A DNA stretch of 18,354 nt from Geobacter sp. UBA698 (GCA_002298925.1 DBMM01000068.1:1-18354); one strand, 5' to 3'; positions 7,477 through 13,927 are shown, counted from the stretch's first letter. Numbers and translations are program-made. Notes: generated by a model from the letters alone, not told the origin.

Positions 7477-7561
7477 GGCATTTCGGCGACCCGGCTGTCT
7501 CTGGGAGACCCTGTAGGCTTTCCGTCCCATTCTCGCGAATGGTTTAGTATTGTCGTCTACC
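7477..7561 (-). promoter_or_regulatory. GEMM-I cyclic dinucleotide riboswitch aptamer, probably the Geobacter cGAMP (GEMM-Ib) subtype
   Basis: Read on the minus strand, the element contains CTAAACCATTCGCGAGAATG, then GGACGGAAAGCC, GGGTCTCCC, and AGACAGCCGGGTCGCCG. This is the GEMM-I layout: P2 stem CCATTC/GAATGG with a GCGA tetraloop, the GGAAAGCC tetraloop receptor, and a P3 arm. A short P1 forms between GGTA (7561-7558) and TGCC (7480-7477). The 5' joining segment reads ACAATAC where the c-di-GMP aptamer Vc2 has ACAGGGC. As I recall, this matches the Geobacter variants that bind 3',3'-cGAMP. The family call is firm; ligand identity is inferred from the variant and the organism. It controls the downstream terminator and the FnIII gene. 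Confidence 0.88.
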
Positions 7562-7566
7562 GCTTT

Positions 7567-7572
7567 TATGTA
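7567..7572 (-). promoter_or_regulatory. Possible -10 element for the riboswitch transcript
   Basis: TACATA on the minus strand lies 6-7 nt before the GGTA that begins the aptamer P1 stem, so transcription from it would start right at the aptamer. I see no convincing -35 hexamer 16-18 nt upstream, so the call is weak; an activator-dependent promoter is possible. Confidence 0.3.
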
Positions 7573-7791
7573 CTTACCTTATCGCAAAGAAACGTTTAAT
7601 TGGATGTGACAGCCATCACCAATGAGCGATAAGGGAAAAAACGGCGAACTGGATCATCATGTGACGAGTCGAGTTTTTATGATGCCAAACAGGCGCGCTG
7701 ACTGGCCTTGGCTGATGCGGCTTGATAAATCGGCCCTGGCCGGATACAGTAGCATTCAACAGTATACGTGTCATATCGAGGAGATGAACCC

Positions 7792-8679
7792 ATGTGGAAT
7801 CCTGACAGCCTGGATTACGAAGGCGCCATTTACCGTCCCCCCAGCGAAGCCCGCTCAATCATTCTGCAGGCAACAGTGGGGTGCTCCCATAACAGCTGTA
7901 CGTTCTGCACCAGCTTCACCGACAAGCGCTTTCGAATCAAGGAGCGGACCATCGTCGAGAAGGATTTGCAAAAGGCCGCCCGCCTTTATTCGGGAGTCAA
8001 GCGGCTGTTTGTCGCCGACGGTGATGCCCTGATCATGCCGATGGAACACTGGCGCTGGCTGCTGCCGGCCATCAGGGAATATCTGCCGTGGGTCGAACGG
8101 GTGGGGGTCTATGCCACCGGTCGGGCCATCCGCAAAAAAACTTCCGAAGAGCTGATCTGGCTGCGCGAAAACGGTCTCGGTATCATCTATCTGGGGGGCG
8201 AAAGCGGCGACCAGCAGACTCTGGCCTATGTCCGCAAAGAGTCCACCGTCGAGCAGCAGATAGAAGCCGGACACAGGGTCAAGGCGGCGGGTATCGAGCT
8301 TTCCGTGACGGTCCTGCTCGGAATCGCGCCCCGCGGCCGTAGCCTCGACCACGGACGGCAGACCGGTCAGATGCTCACAGCCATGGACCCGGACTACGTC
8401 GGCGCTCTTTCGGTGATTCTGTGCGCTGGCACCGAACTGGAAAAACTGGTGCGCCAGGGAGAACACCAGCTGTTGACGCCGGTGGAACTTCTAATGGAAT
8501 TGCGGGAAATGCTCGCCCATACCGAGTTATCGCAAGGGCTGTTCATGGCCAACCACGCCTCCAACTATCTGCCGCTGAAGGTGGAGATGCCCCAGGGCAA
8601 AACCCGGGCACTGGCGCTGCTGGATGCAGCGATCCATGGCCAGGTAAATCTGCGCCCCGAATCCTCACGAGCTTTATGA
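7792..8679 (+). CDS. Radical SAM protein with CX4CX2C cluster motif, function unknown
   Basis: A 295-residue cytoplasmic protein. Near the N-terminus ATVGCSHNSCTFC (Cys31, Cys36, Cys39) is a CX4CX2C variant of the radical SAM [4Fe-4S] motif. A TIM-barrel-like core follows: VKRLFVADGDAL, VGVYATGRAI, LGIIYLGGESGD (the glycine-rich/acidic SAM region) and IELSVTVLLGIA. The ATG at 7792 has GAGGAG at 7778-7783. A GTG at 7768 in frame lacks this support. The first ~30 residues (YEGAIYRPPSEARS) are typical of a family of short radical SAM proteins with a GCSHNxCTFC motif and no B12 domain, widespread in anaerobes; its substrate is not known to me. A 53-residue gene follows 36 bp later on the same strand. 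Confidence 0.9.
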   Translation: MWNPDSLDYEGAIYRPPSEARSIILQATVGCSHNSCTFCTSFTDKRFRIKERTIVEKDLQKAARLYSGVKRLFVADGDALIMPMEHWRWLLPAIREYLPWVERVGVYATGRAIRKKTSEELIWLRENGLGIIYLGGESGDQQTLAYVRKESTVEQQIEAGHRVKAAGIELSVTVLLGIAPRGRSLDHGRQTGQMLTAMDPDYVGALSVILCAGTELEKLVRQGEHQLLTPVELLMELREMLAHTELSQGLFMANHASNYLPLKVEMPQGKTRALALLDAAIHGQVNLRPESSRAL

Positions 8680-8715
8680 ACACCAAAATTTCGAGACTGA
8701 CAAGGAGCGATCAAC

Positions 8716-8877
8716 ATGAGCGAGCAACAACCCCAGGAAGATGCTGTCACCCTGGAAGGACTGGTTATCAGTCATTCCTATGAAATGCTGGGCCTGATAA
8801 CCGTGCTTGAGAAGAAAGGCATTCTCACCAGGGCAGAGATCATCGCAGCGATTGAGAACTTGAAGAATAAGGCCTAG
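8716..8877 (+). CDS. Small hypothetical protein (53 aa), co-directional with the radical SAM gene
   Basis: The frame begins MSEQQPQEDAVTLEGL and ends AAIENLKNKA. A good Shine-Dalgarno AAGGAG (8702-8707) lies 8 nt before the ATG. The protein is a polar N-terminus followed by two probable helices (MLGLITVLEKKGILTRAEI), a pattern seen in short conserved proteins of Geobacter. It has no cysteines and no membrane segment. Likely cotranscribed with the radical SAM gene; whether it is a partner protein or peptide substrate is unknown, and the lack of Cys argues against a thioether-type substrate. Confidence 0.75.
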   Translation: MSEQQPQEDAVTLEGLVISHSYEMLGLITVLEKKGILTRAEIIAAIENLKNKA

Positions 8878-9001
8878 ATAAAGTTGAACAAGGAAATGAA
8901 ATAAATGTATCCGCAGTCATCGATGAACTGGCGCCGGCAGCAATGGAAACAATCGTGAAGCTGCCGGCACCATAAAAGCCGCAACATCAGCCAGAAAATA
9001 T

Positions 9002-9032
9002 GAAGGCCGGAGAATTGAATTCTTCGGCCTTC
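9002..9032. terminator. Hairpin between convergent genes, possible bidirectional terminator
   Basis: gaaggccg (9002-9009) pairs with cggccttc (9025-9032). The stem continues inward through agaatt/aattct-like bases, giving about 13 bp with a short loop. The minus-strand continuation is tattttct; the + strand continuation (ggtcgtttc) is less T-rich. The core matches the hairpin at 5865-5902. Confidence 0.5.
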
Positions 9033-9096
9033 GGTCGTTTCAGTCAGACTCCCGGTCTGCCGTGTAGATGCGACACCTATGACGTATGTGAGATCT

Positions 9097-9240
9097 GCGC
9101 CTCCTTTTTCCGGTTTCAAATCAGAGATGCCATCAAGGCGACGAGAATTGAGGCGACGTAGGCATACAGTCAGTATGTTGAGGAGCCGAAGACGAGTCAA
9201 CGAAGAGGGCGCTTTGATTTGGAATTGGAATTTCTAAGCT
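9097..9240. repeat. Probable dispersed non-coding repeat before the ltrA stop
   Basis: This stretch contains the internally repeated word aaggcgacg/gaggcgacg (near 9136-9162) and a gaagacgagtcaacgaagag segment. Its minus strand reads as a short arginine/leucine-rich frame of the kind often over-annotated from repeats. I recall similar sequence from several Geobacter genomes but cannot confirm copy number here. The rest of the 8878-9252 spacer shows only the 9002-9032 hairpin. Confidence 0.35.
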
Positions 9241-9252
9241 TCGCCTGGCTGC

Positions 9253-10440
9253 TCAATCCGCATCCGCAGTCGGCATTTCCCGCAGCGAGAAGATAATCTG
9301 CGCCACGCACAGCAGAGACAATATACCCAGCAGGGCAATTCCCGGCAGAATGCCGCTCACCGTCCCGGTGGCGATGCCGAGCAGGGCGATGACATAATAG
9401 GGTATGAGGAAGCGGTGGAGGTGCCGGGTACTCCCCGAAAAGGCCGCCAGAAAAATGGCGTTCAGGGCGAGTACGCTTGCGGCGACCGAAAGTGAAAGCA
9501 GCCATCCTTCCGGAAACGGGAGCGCTTTTCCCGGTGCCAGATGGAGGACGTGCCTGACCCCCACAGCGGTGGCGGTGATTCCCATCAGGAGCGGCAGGTG
9601 GGAGTAGAGCCACAGCTGGTAGCGCCGCACGTGTTTTTTTGCACTCAACGCCCGCACCGCAGCCCCCTTTGCCCCTTCGAAATACCCCCACCAGAGGGCA
9701 AAGGCAACCAGCAGCCCCATCATCCCCGCCATGCCCGACTCCAGGGTGAGCCCTGCCGCGCCGATTCCGGTGACAACGCTCACCACTGCTTCGCCGATGA
9801 CGATGATGGTGAAGAGCCCGAACCGTTCCGGGAGGTGCATGAGGTGGGGCGGAAACCTTACGTGCAGTTGGCCGGCGGTCAGCGGGGTCAGGAAGTCGAC
9901 GACAAGTGCGGTCCCCCACAGTCCGAACCGCCAGGGAACTGGAACCAGCACCGATAACGCCCACAGTGAAGCGGCAGCGCTGAATCCGGCTGCGTAGCGG
10001 CTGGTCAGCGGCCGCACCTCCGGGATGTGGCGGCCGGCGCGCAGATACTCCGCCACCAGAATGGAACGGATCGAGGCATAGGAGAGGGCAAAGCCGGCCG
10101 AGGTTGCGCCGAGTGCCGCCGGGACATGGACGGCGAGCGAAGTGGCCGCGGTCATCTGGGCAAAGGTCAGCAGCCGGTGTCCCACGTCCTCGGTGTCGAA
10201 GCGGGTGAGATAGAAGGTATGTCCCACCCAGGCCCACCAGACCGGAATGAATAGCCCCGAAAAACGGAGAATGCCGCCCCACGAGTAATCAGAGCCAAGG
10301 CTGGTCGCCAGCTGCGCCACCGCCGCCACGAAAACCAGGTCGTAGAAGAGCTCCAGCCAGCTGGCGTGCCGCTCTACTTCCGCTTCCTGCCCGGAGCGAA
10401 GTCGCGGTGGCATAAAGAGTCCCAGCTTCGGCAAGGCCAC
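9253..10440 (-). CDS. ltrA: Low temperature requirement protein A (LtrA) family membrane protein
   Basis: A 395-residue polytopic membrane protein. The two diagnostic LtrA segments are present: ERHASWLELFYDLVFVAAVA near the N-terminus and HLPERFGLFTIIVIGEAVVS in the middle. About ten hydrophobic segments follow the LtrA pattern. The family is named from a Listeria cold-growth mutant, but its molecular function is unknown. Two starts are possible: GTG at 10440, with GAGGGG and GGAGG just upstream, and ATG at 10413, which gives MPPRLRSGQEAE. The longer form is listed because the LPKLGLFMPPRLR stretch resembles N-termini of relatives. The gene lies 57 bp after the OYE gene and is probably the last gene of the pirin operon. 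Confidence 0.88.
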   Translation of the reverse strand: MALPKLGLFMPPRLRSGQEAEVERHASWLELFYDLVFVAAVAQLATSLGSDYSWGGILRFSGLFIPVWWAWVGHTFYLTRFDTEDVGHRLLTFAQMTAATSLAVHVPAALGATSAGFALSYASIRSILVAEYLRAGRHIPEVRPLTSRYAAGFSAAASLWALSVLVPVPWRFGLWGTALVVDFLTPLTAGQLHVRFPPHLMHLPERFGLFTIIVIGEAVVSVVTGIGAAGLTLESGMAGMMGLLVAFALWWGYFEGAKGAAVRALSAKKHVRRYQLWLYSHLPLLMGITATAVGVRHVLHLAPGKALPFPEGWLLSLSVAASVLALNAIFLAAFSGSTRHLHRFLIPYYVIALLGIATGTVSGILPGIALLGILSLLCVAQIIFSLREMPTADAD

Positions 10441-10497
10441 GCCCTCCTACCCCTCAGGCCAGACTGATAGAAGATGTCCCGGTTCGCATTGTTCCGC

Positions 10498-11619
10498 TCA
10501 ACCGGCTGCCGGGTCGCCATACCTTGGAAAGTCGGTATAGCCGGCCGCATCAAAAGAATACCAGACCTTCATGTCTGCCTGTGCATTCAAGGGCCAGCCG
10601 TTGGCGAAGCGTTCCACGAGGTCGGGATTGCTGATGATTGGCCGACCAAAGGAGATCATATCCGCCTGGTGGCCCTGAATTGCAGCTTCAGCTGTTTCCT
10701 GCGTGTAGCCGCAGTTCCCCATGAGCGGGCCATTGAACACTGTCCGGAATTCAGCCAGGGTCATTGGCTCTCCGAGTCCGTGAAACCCGAAGGCCAAACC
10801 GTCCACAATGTGGAGGTAGGCCAGTTTGTATTGGTTCAGCTGTCTTGCCGCATAGAGAAAAGTCTCGCGGAAATCGGGCGACCCCATGTCGTTGAAATTG
10901 CCGTTCGGAGCAAGGTGCACCCCGACCCGGCCAGCCGGCCAGACGGAACGTAGCGCCCGTACGATCTCATCCAGCAACCGGAAGCGGTTCTCCAGGGTCC
11001 CGCCGTAGCGGCCGGTTCGGTGATTGGTTCTGGACTGCAGGAACTGATCGATGAGATAGCCGTTGGCCGCGTGTATTTCCACGCCGTCGAATCCGGCCTT
11101 CAGCGCCCGCTCGGCGGCGCGGCGGTAGTCCTCCACGATGACCGGGATTTCCTCTATTGCAAGGGCGCGTGGTGTTTCATACGGCTGCTTGCCAATGGGG
11201 GTATGGATACCGTCACCATCCAGCTTGATGGCTGAAGGAGCGACCGGAAGCCCCTCTTGCTCGTGAAAGGAGGTGTGGGAAGCCCGTCCGCAGTGCCAAA
11301 GCTGCAGAAAGATCGGCGTCCCCTTGGCATGTACCGCGGAGGTAACACTCTTCCAGGCTTCGCCCTGTGCGTCGGTGTAAATGCCGGGACTGTTCAGCCA
11401 GCCGATACCCTGCTTCGAGACCACAGTCGCCTCGGTAATGATCAATCCGACCGAGGCCCTCTGGCAGTAGTATTCGGCCATCAAGCTGTTCGCCATCCTC
11501 TCCACACCCGCCCGCGACCGTGTTAAAGGGGACATCACGACTCTGTTTTTCAGCAAGAGTCCATCCATCTCGAACGGAGTTAACAATGCGCTGGGTTCAT
11601 TTTTTGAAATAGACGGCAT
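10498..11619 (-). CDS. Old Yellow Enzyme family FMN-dependent alkene reductase (NemA-like)
   Basis: A 373-residue TIM-barrel flavoprotein of the NADH:flavin oxidoreductase/OYE family, the length of E. coli NemA. Landmarks in order: LKNRVVMSPLTRSRA (23-37), TEATVVSKQGIGW, the GFDGVEIHAANGYLIDQFL motif with the substrate-binding His182/Asn185 pair, then HRTGRYGGTLENRFR, and ADMISFGRPIISNPDLVERF near the C-terminus for FMN phosphate binding. Such enzymes reduce activated C=C bonds, nitro compounds and maleimides with NAD(P)H, so a role against electrophiles is likely. AAGGAG (11628-11633) precedes the ATG by 8 nt. It sits 45 bp after pirin and before ltrA on the same strand. Confidence 0.94.
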   Translation of the reverse strand: MPSISKNEPSALLTPFEMDGLLLKNRVVMSPLTRSRAGVERMANSLMAEYYCQRASVGLIITEATVVSKQGIGWLNSPGIYTDAQGEAWKSVTSAVHAKGTPIFLQLWHCGRASHTSFHEQEGLPVAPSAIKLDGDGIHTPIGKQPYETPRALAIEEIPVIVEDYRRAAERALKAGFDGVEIHAANGYLIDQFLQSRTNHRTGRYGGTLENRFRLLDEIVRALRSVWPAGRVGVHLAPNGNFNDMGSPDFRETFLYAARQLNQYKLAYLHIVDGLAFGFHGLGEPMTLAEFRTVFNGPLMGNCGYTQETAEAAIQGHQADMISFGRPIISNPDLVERFANGWPLNAQADMKVWYSFDAAGYTDFPRYGDPAAG

Positions 11620-11664
11620 GGCAGGTTCTCCTTCTTAATGGTCCTGGCTCCAGGGCCGATGGCG

Positions 11665-12573
11665 TTATTTGTGTTTGATGAATGTTCCCTTCTGGTATTC
11701 CTCAAAGGCGACCTGCAGCTCCGCCTGGGTATTCATGACGATCGGCCCATACCAGGCGACCGGCTCGCCGATCGGCTGCCCCGAAACCAGCAGAAAACGG
11801 ACCGGGTGATCCTGGGTGGAGATGGACACAACATCGCCGTCCCCGTAGAGTATCAGGTTCTCCGCGCTGCAGGCGCACTGCCGGTTCATTTCGAAGTAAT
11901 TGCTGCCCACCACCTCGTGGCCAAAGGCGTTCCGTTGCGGGTCGAAATACCCTTCCCCGTCCACCACGTAGGCGAAGACCTTGTGCCCGCGCTTGACCGG
12001 ATGGGTGAAGTTCGTCTCCGGCGGCACCGTCACGTCCAGATACTCGGGATCGATGACCACGTCCCCAACCGGCCCCTTCACCCCGCCGATCTCGCCGCAG
12101 ACGACCTTGGCCCGGATGCCCCCCGACAGGATCGCCTCCGGGATTTCGCCGGCCGTGATGCCGCGGTAGCGGGGATCCATCATCTTGTGGGAAGCGGGCA
12201 GGTTCGACCACAGCTGGAACCCCCACATGAGGCCGTCATTGTCGCCGAGCGGCATCTCCTGGTGGATGATGCCGCTGCCGGCGGTCATCCACTGCACATC
12301 CCCCGACTCGATAATCCCCTTGTTCCCCATGCTGTCGCCATGCTCCACCCGGCCGTGCAGCACATAGGTGATCGTCTCGATTCCCCGGTGCGGGTGCCAG
12401 GGGAATCCTTTCAGGTAGTCAGGCGGGTAGCTGGAATGGAAGTCGTCGAGGAGCAGAAAGGGGTCGAACAGGGGCACCTGGTTATTGCCGAAGCCCCGTT
12501 TCAGATGGACACCGGCACCTTCGATGGTTGGCTTGCTCTTCCAGACTTTGCTGATCTTACGGATGGATGTCAT
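11665..12573 (-). CDS. Pirin family protein (cupin metalloprotein)
   Basis: A 302-residue bicupin. The N-terminal cupin has PWHPHRGIETITYVLHG and ESGDVQWMTAGSGIIHQEM. His60, His62, His104 and Glu106 match the metal ligands of characterised pirins. The C-terminal cupin follows (VPPETNFTHPVKRGHKVFAYVVDGEG), then GPIVMNTQAEL...F..YQ.GTF, typical of the family end. Bacterial pirins include quercetin dioxygenases and proteins of unknown role; the substrate cannot be read here. The ATG at 12573 follows GGAGGGG (12577-12583). Adjacent OYE and LtrA genes suggest a redox or electrophile-stress operon (inference). The gene upstream on the same strand survives only as a stub. Confidence 0.93.
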   Translation of the reverse strand: MTSIRKISKVWKSKPTIEGAGVHLKRGFGNNQVPLFDPFLLLDDFHSSYPPDYLKGFPWHPHRGIETITYVLHGRVEHGDSMGNKGIIESGDVQWMTAGSGIIHQEMPLGDNDGLMWGFQLWSNLPASHKMMDPRYRGITAGEIPEAILSGGIRAKVVCGEIGGVKGPVGDVVIDPEYLDVTVPPETNFTHPVKRGHKVFAYVVDGEGYFDPQRNAFGHEVVGSNYFEMNRQCACSAENLILYGDGDVVSISTQDHPVRFLLVSGQPIGEPVAWYGPIVMNTQAELQVAFEEYQKGTFIKHK

Positions 12574-12606
12574 TGTCCCCTCCGGTTGCGTGATCGGTGA
12601 TGCCAG

Positions 12607-12738
12607 TTATGGTTCAATCTTCGTTCCCTGCACTTGCAGGAATTTTACGGGCCAATCAGGATGAACAGGCCAGGCCGGCGCGGTGACCAGCTTGCCGTCC
12701 ACGCTTAAAATCTTCTTTGCACCCAGGTTGATCTCTTT
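12607..12738 (-). pseudogene. C-terminal remnant of a gene upstream of pirin, possibly DJ-1/PfpI-like
   Basis: Reading minus, 43 sense codons between an in-frame TGA (12741-12739) and TAA (12609-12607) give a protein-like sequence with INLGAKKILSVDGKLVTAPA and WPVHPDWPVKFLQV, but no ATG. The pattern GA-x-VDGKLVT-PAWP-HP-W resembles the C-terminal end of DJ-1/PfpI proteins; that identity is a guess from memory. The stop lies 33 bp before the pirin start, the spacing of an operon neighbour. The rest of the gene is missing, so it was probably cut by a rearrangement near 12740. Confidence 0.45.
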
Positions 12739-12812
12739 TCAGTTGTCTTGCGAATACGATCCTCTCTTTCTGAGGGAGAAGGGGCTGGCGGCAGACAGGT
12801 TCTCATCAGAAT

Positions 12813-12848
12813 AAAAAAATGACCGGCACTAAAAAACGATACCAGTCA
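12813..12848 (-). terminator. Intrinsic terminator (second of a tandem pair)
   Basis: Minus-strand arms TGACTGGTAT and GTGCCGGTCA pair with three G-U pairs around an A/U-rich loop, followed by UUUUUUU (A12813-A12819 on +). On the + strand these G-U pairs become C-A mismatches, so the structure fits a minus-strand RNA only. Confidence 0.65.
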
Positions 12849-12854
12849 ATTTAC

Positions 12855-12889
12855 AAAAAACAAGTCGCGCGGGAACAGGCCCGCGCGAC
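12855..12889 (-). terminator. Strong intrinsic terminator (first of a tandem pair)
   Basis: A perfect 10-bp GC-rich stem, gtcgcgcggg (12864-12873) with cccgcgcgac (12880-12889), and a 6-nt loop. On the minus strand it is followed by TTGTTTTTTG. No gene on the minus strand ends here. Confidence 0.75.
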
Positions 12890-12989
12890 CATACAATCGG
12901 GGCTCGACCCGGAAAAACACCGGTGACATCAGATGTCATCGCGCCGCTGAAACTATCGGCAGCCATCGTTGACAGGTAACCATACAGAA

Positions 12990-13002
12990 AAATAGGGACA
13001 CT
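12990..13002. repeat. Short repeat aaatagggacact, copy 1
   Basis: Identical over 13 bp to 18321-18333. Together with the next bases it forms a gggac/cccc-type hairpin, as seen near REP-associated transposase elements in Geobacter (recollection). No transposase is present here. Confidence 0.4.
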
Positions 13003-13035
13003 TCCCATGCGGAGTTTCTTCAGTTTTGATATAAG

Positions 13036-13064
13036 TTGACACATTGTTTGGTATTACCTATACT
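13036..13064 (+). promoter_or_regulatory. Near-consensus sigma-70 promoter of the PIN toxin-antitoxin operon
   Basis: TTGACA (13036-13041), a 17-bp spacer, then TATACT (13059-13064). The expected transcription start, 6-8 nt after the -10 box, is 13070-13072, which coincides with the toxin's ATG at 13072. This implies a leaderless mRNA. Confidence 0.8.
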
Positions 13065-13071
13065 ACCATTT

Positions 13072-13488
13072 ATGATGCCCAACATCGTGCTGGATACCAA
13101 TGTTCTCGTCGCCGCGCTCAAATCGTCACGTGGTGTTTCGTTTCGTCTGCTTTCTCTGGTGGAACGTGACTGTTTCGTCTTGCATGTATCCACACCGCTT
13201 GTCACGGAATACGAGGCGGTTCTGAAACGTGGAATAACAGCGCTTTTGGCTGAGGAAATTGACAATGTCATTGATTTCCTCTGTTCGAAAGCAGTGTTGG
13301 ACAAAATCTTTTACCTGTGGCGACCGGTGCTGAAAGACCCGGACGATGATTTTGTTCTGGAACTGGCGGTGAAAGCCAATGCAACCATTGTCACCTGGAA
13401 CGTAGCCGATTTTAAAAACACCGCGCGGTTCGATATTATCGTAATGACCCCGCGCGAATTTCTTGCATCCCTGGAGGTACAACCATGA
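13072..13488 (+). CDS. PIN-domain toxin of a type II toxin-antitoxin pair
   Basis: A 138-residue PIN-family RNase-like protein of the 'putative toxin, PIN family' group. The acidic residues of the active site are visible: NIVLDTNVLVAAL at the N-terminus, TPLVTEYEAVL in the middle, and KDPDDDFVLELAVKANATIV, then TWNVADF, near the C-terminus. PIN toxins cleave tRNA, rRNA or mRNA with a divalent metal. The start is ATG 13072 (a second ATG follows at 13075); there is no Shine-Dalgarno because the promoter -10 box ends only 7 bp upstream. The stop overlaps the antitoxin start (ATGA). Toxin-before-antitoxin order is the less common arrangement. Confidence 0.88.
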   Translation: MMPNIVLDTNVLVAALKSSRGVSFRLLSLVERDCFVLHVSTPLVTEYEAVLKRGITALLAEEIDNVIDFLCSKAVLDKIFYLWRPVLKDPDDDFVLELAVKANATIVTWNVADFKNTARFDIIVMTPREFLASLEVQP

Positions 13489-13721
13489 GCGCAATCAGCG
13501 TCCGTCTTCCCGATTCGATCCATAAAATGGCCCGAGAAATTGCCAGTGAGGATCATGTTTCCCTCAATCAGTTCATTGCCTCGGCAGTGGCGGAAAAAAT
13601 ATCCGCTATTACCACTGAAACATACCTGGCTCAGCGTGCCGCTCGCGGGTCTGTTGACAAGTTCCGAGCTGCCTTGGCAAAAGTGCCTGATGTTGAACCG
13701 GAAGAGTTTGACCGGATGTGA
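13485..13721 (+). CDS. Ribbon-helix-helix antitoxin (HicB/CopG-like) for the PIN toxin
   Basis: A 78-residue protein. Residues 3-45 form a ribbon-helix-helix fold: strand AISVRLPD, helix SIHKMAREIASEDH, turn VS, helix LNQFIASAVAEKIS. The tail (TETYLAQRAARGSVDKFRAA, then an acidic VPDVEPEEFDRM end) would wrap the toxin. It should bind operator DNA, probably around the 13036-13064 promoter, and neutralise the PIN toxin. A GGAGG (13471-13475, inside the toxin gene) serves as ribosome binding site. The four-base overlap implies translational coupling with the toxin. Confidence 0.87.
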   Translation: MSAISVRLPDSIHKMAREIASEDHVSLNQFIASAVAEKISAITTETYLAQRAARGSVDKFRAALAKVPDVEPEEFDRM

Positions 13722-13882
13722 CAGTTTTTCTATTCGGGAATAATCATTTCTCCCCCATTTCCGCAGAGCAATGGCTGCTTGACTTGCCAGGGCATAAAGC
13801 GTAGCTTAGCGCAGTTTAATTATGATTGTTTTTGCTTGCCGGAGGGGCATGTTCGCTATGGTTCAATTCGAGATACCAAGAT

Positions 13883-13927
13883 AAGCCGTTCAGGGCGTTT
13901 GATGCTTTGAGCGGCTTTTTATATTTT
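13883..13927 (+). terminator. Intrinsic terminator downstream of the toxin-antitoxin pair
   Basis: aagccgttca (13883-13892) pairs with tgagcggctt (13908-13917) with one G-T pair, followed by tttttatattttt. It lies about 160 bp after the antitoxin stop. The intervening 13722-13882 shows no gene. Confidence 0.75.

Larger units (their letters stand above)
12742..13035. other. Gene-free spacer with several hairpins
   Basis: No credible protein gene. It holds two tandem minus-strand terminators (12813-12848, 12855-12889), a cggg/cccg hairpin at 12898-12911, an almost perfect palindrome cggtgacatc-a-gatgtcatcg (12921-12941), and a gggacacttccc hairpin (12995-13006). The density of structure on the minus strand could reflect a small RNA or the end of a lost gene. 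Confidence 0.5.

Noticed and set aside
7622..8032. Open + strand frame starting 170 bp before the radical SAM gene
   Set aside because: It overlaps the radical SAM gene in another phase, lacks a ribosome binding site and has an implausible composition.
8874..9200. 108-codon minus-strand frame between the 53-aa gene and ltrA
   Set aside because: Composition is unlike a protein, it reads through the 9002-9032 hairpin, and its N-terminal part is the probable dispersed repeat.
9197..10282. Long open minus-strand frame in a different phase inside ltrA
   Set aside because: It overlaps the LtrA frame, which has clear family motifs; this one is Arg/Pro/Gly-rich with no family resemblance.
11638..12600. 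Open + strand frame of 320 codons opposite pirin
   Set aside because: Antisense shadow of pirin, which has full metal-ligand motifs and a ribosome binding site; the shadow lacks both.
12829..13044. 71-codon minus-strand frame over the tandem terminators
   Set aside because: It runs through a strong terminator and several palindromes and has no ribosome binding site.
13855..13885. tRNA-like T-arm (ggttcaattc), possible attachment site
   Set aside because: The flanking bases do not pair as a T stem and no cloverleaf can be drawn.
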